A stretch of 25,111 nucleotides of DNA from CAZGSG01 sp964528095 (lineage in GTDB: Bacteria > Bacteroidota > Bacteroidia > Chitinophagales > Chitinophagaceae). Location of the stretch: positions 1-25,111 of the forward strand of contig CAZGSG010000055.1 in the NCBI GenBank assembly GCA_964528095.1, written 5' to 3'. A model generated the notes under the pieces. The model was given only the letters and a program-made list of their open reading frames with translations, did no database searches and had not been told where the DNA came from. The position numbers and the translations under genes are program-made. Position 1 is the first letter of the stretch; every line of letters begins with the position of its first letter. Of the stretch, positions 23,485 through 25,111 are shown in pieces.

Positions 23485-25111
23485 TTAATCCTCCTTTTTC
23501 AACTTCTCCGCTATATACCTGTCCACCATCTCCCCTAATATCTTTAATGTAACAGATCCCTGTGAAAGCACGAGATCGTGAAATTCACGGATATCAAATT
23601 TATCCTTTAACTGTTCTTCTGCTTTTTTTCTCATTTCCTTTATTTTCAACTCACCCATTTTATACGCAAGTGCCTGACCTGGCCAGGATATATACCGGTT
23701 GATCTCCGTGTTCACCTCATGAAGTGATAACGCGGTATTGTCTGCGAGATAATTTACTGCTTGTTCCCTTGTCCATCCTTTTGTATGCAATGCCACATCT
23801 ATTACTAAGCGACATGCCCGCCACATCTCGTAAGTGAGACGGCCAAAATGCGAATAAGGATCTTTATAAAAACCCATTTCGGTACCAAGGTATTCGCAGT
23901 ATAAGCCCCAGCCCTCTCCAAAAGCATTCACATACAGATTCCTTCGAAATGCCGGCAACTCATTTAACTCCTGGGTGAGTGAAATTTGTAAATGATGCCC
24001 GGGTACGGCTTCATGCATTGTGAGCGCCTCAAGCGCGTAAAGCGGACGGCTTTTCAGGTCATAGGTATTTACCCAATAGTGTCCGGCTCGTTTGCTATAG
24101 ATGGAAGCACCTGAGTATCTCCCTGCTGTATAAGTTGGCGCGAGATGAGCAGGTACTGCTTCCACTCCATACGGCTGTCTTGGCAGCTTTCCAAAAAATT
24201 GAGGAAGCATGCCATCCGCCTGTTTGGCAATATAGGAAGCTTCTTTCAGCAGTTGTTCCGGTGTGGTGGCATAAAAACGGGGTTCTTTTCTCAGGTAGGC
24301 GATAAATTCTTTCAGTGTGCCTTCAAACTTCACTTCTTTCATTACTTCAATCATCTCTTTATTGATCCTGGCTACTTCGGCTAATCCGAGTGTATATATT
24401 TCTTCATACGAAAGATCTGTTGTGGTATAATGATGCGCCCTGTCCTGGTAAAAAGCCAGCCCATCCGGAAAATTGGATACACCGATCGTTGTTCTTGTTT
24501 TAGGCAGGTATTCTTTATCAAAAAATAGCTTGATCTTTTTATACCCTTCTATTGCATATTGCTCAACAGCGATTTTTCCTTCATTGCTTATCCTGGCCCA
24601 GTCTTCATCATTTATACCAAATGGTTTGGTAGCAAATGGTTTCCAGAAAACACTCTTTTTATAATCATTTACAATATGCTGGTCATAGGTATTTTCGTAT
24701 CCATTTAGAATAATACGTGGTTGAGAAATACCCAGTTGAAGACCTTTGCGCATCAGCGTCAGGTTTTCTTCTACCATGCGCGGTATATCTTTTAACCGCC
24801 GGATATAGTTTTCGAATTCTGTCTTTTTGGTGATCACCTGCGAGCCCATCGATGCCAGCCCTGTATGAAAACCTTCATCTGCTAGTATGGGATTGAGGTA
24901 CATCTTATACTTATAAGTAGATATGTCTTCCTCTACATCGTATTTAAGTAATTCGAGGTTGATCTGGCCACTGACCGGCAGTGTTGTTTTGTCTATTTTA
25001 TTGAGAACAGTATACACAGAATCATAAAAACTGTAACGTCTTAAAAAATCAGCTTCTCTATTGGAGCCAAGAGAGTGATTCAATGCGCTATCCCTTTTAT
25101 ATTCCCTGGTT
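23485..25111 (-). CDS. DUF885 family putative metallopeptidase, partial at window edge
   Basis: The frame is open from the right edge (first full codon at 25110) to the stop at 23485, 542 codons. The true start with its signal peptide lies outside the window; a TTG at 25083 is not a credible start. DUF885 proteins are about 550-620 residues. The gluzincin-like motifs are present: HEAVPGHH (codons 24015-23992) and, some 25 residues later, NAFGEGWGLYCEYLG with the third-ligand Glu. MYLNPILADEGFHTGLASMG and TGRYSGASIYSKRAGHYWVNTYDLKSRP-type segments are also typical. By family this would be a periplasmic or secreted zinc peptidase or carboxypeptidase-like hydrolase; the substrate is not known. 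It is separated from the aminotransferase gene by 145-178 bp and shares its strand. Confidence 0.9.
   Translation of the reverse strand, partial: TREYKRDSALNHSLGSNREADFLRRYSFYDSVYTVLNKIDKTTLPVSGQINLELLKYDVEEDISTYKYKMYLNPILADEGFHTGLASMGSQVITKKTEFENYIRRLKDIPRMVEENLTLMRKGLQLGISQPRIILNGYENTYDQHIVNDYKKSVFWKPFATKPFGINDEDWARISNEGKIAVEQYAIEGYKKIKLFFDKEYLPKTRTTIGVSNFPDGLAFYQDRAHHYTTTDLSYEEIYTLGLAEVARINKEMIEVMKEVKFEGTLKEFIAYLRKEPRFYATTPEQLLKEASYIAKQADGMLPQFFGKLPRQPYGVEAVPAHLAPTYTAGRYSGASIYSKRAGHYWVNTYDLKSRPLYALEALTMHEAVPGHHLQISLTQELNELPAFRRNLYVNAFGEGWGLYCEYLGTEMGFYKDPYSHFGRLTYEMWRACRLVIDVALHTKGWTREQAVNYLADNTALSLHEVNTEINRYISWPGQALAYKMGELKIKEMRKKAEEQLKDKFDIREFHDLVLSQGSVTLKILGEMVDRYIAEKLKKED

Overview
The window looks like a chromosomal segment of a Bacteroidota bacterium, most likely family Chitinophagaceae. 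The evidence is coding style and gene set. Start codons mostly lack Shine-Dalgarno sequences and are preceded by TAnnTTTG-type -7 boxes. The genes include bacillithiol synthase BshC, SusD-free glycoside hydrolases with Bacteroidota-type signal peptides, a lipoprotein RND efflux adaptor, and a two-step PurE/PurK purine route. No rRNA, tRNA, CRISPR array, transposase or integrase was seen.

Layout. 1-570 (-): 5' part of a secreted YafK-like L,D-transpeptidase running off the left edge. 752-1882 (-): 4-hydroxyphenylpyruvate dioxygenase, with a long hairpin-rich leader and an 18-bp palindrome at its promoter. 2233-9719 (+): purK, then a complete tripartite RND efflux operon (adaptor, pump, TolC-like channel), then purE; the efflux genes separate the two purine genes. 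9891-10850 (+): lipoprotein of unknown function. 10854-12455 (-): bshC.

12512-17953 (-) is a compact catabolic operon, transcribed in the order 4-hydroxyproline 2-epimerase, GH127 beta-L-arabinofuranosidase, clan GH-A-like hydrolase, FAD-dependent D-amino-acid (D-hydroxyproline) dehydrogenase. The combination fits use of hydroxyproline-linked arabinosides from plant cell-wall glycoproteins (extensins): the secreted GH127 would strip L-arabinose, and the epimerase and oxidase would start degradation of the freed hydroxyproline. The first gene has an in-frame TAG at codon 37. The family's usual N-terminus is readable upstream of it, so the gene is either freshly broken, re-initiated just downstream, or mis-sequenced.

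18036-19343 (+): a sterol desaturase/fatty acid hydroxylase family membrane protein, divergent from that operon. 19344-19801: non-coding, rich in inverted repeats. 19802-22149 (+): a visibly AT-rich two-gene island. Its first protein resembles tryptophan 2,3-dioxygenase (TDO) and carries two tandem copies of the TDO N-terminal module, only the second of which keeps the distal His. Its second protein has two N-terminal membrane helices and a cytosolic alpha/beta domain. This pair is the best candidate for an undescribed system. 22152-23306 (-): a YbdL/kynurenine-aminotransferase type PLP enzyme, tail to tail with the island. 23485-25111 (-): a DUF885 putative metallopeptidase, cut by the right edge.
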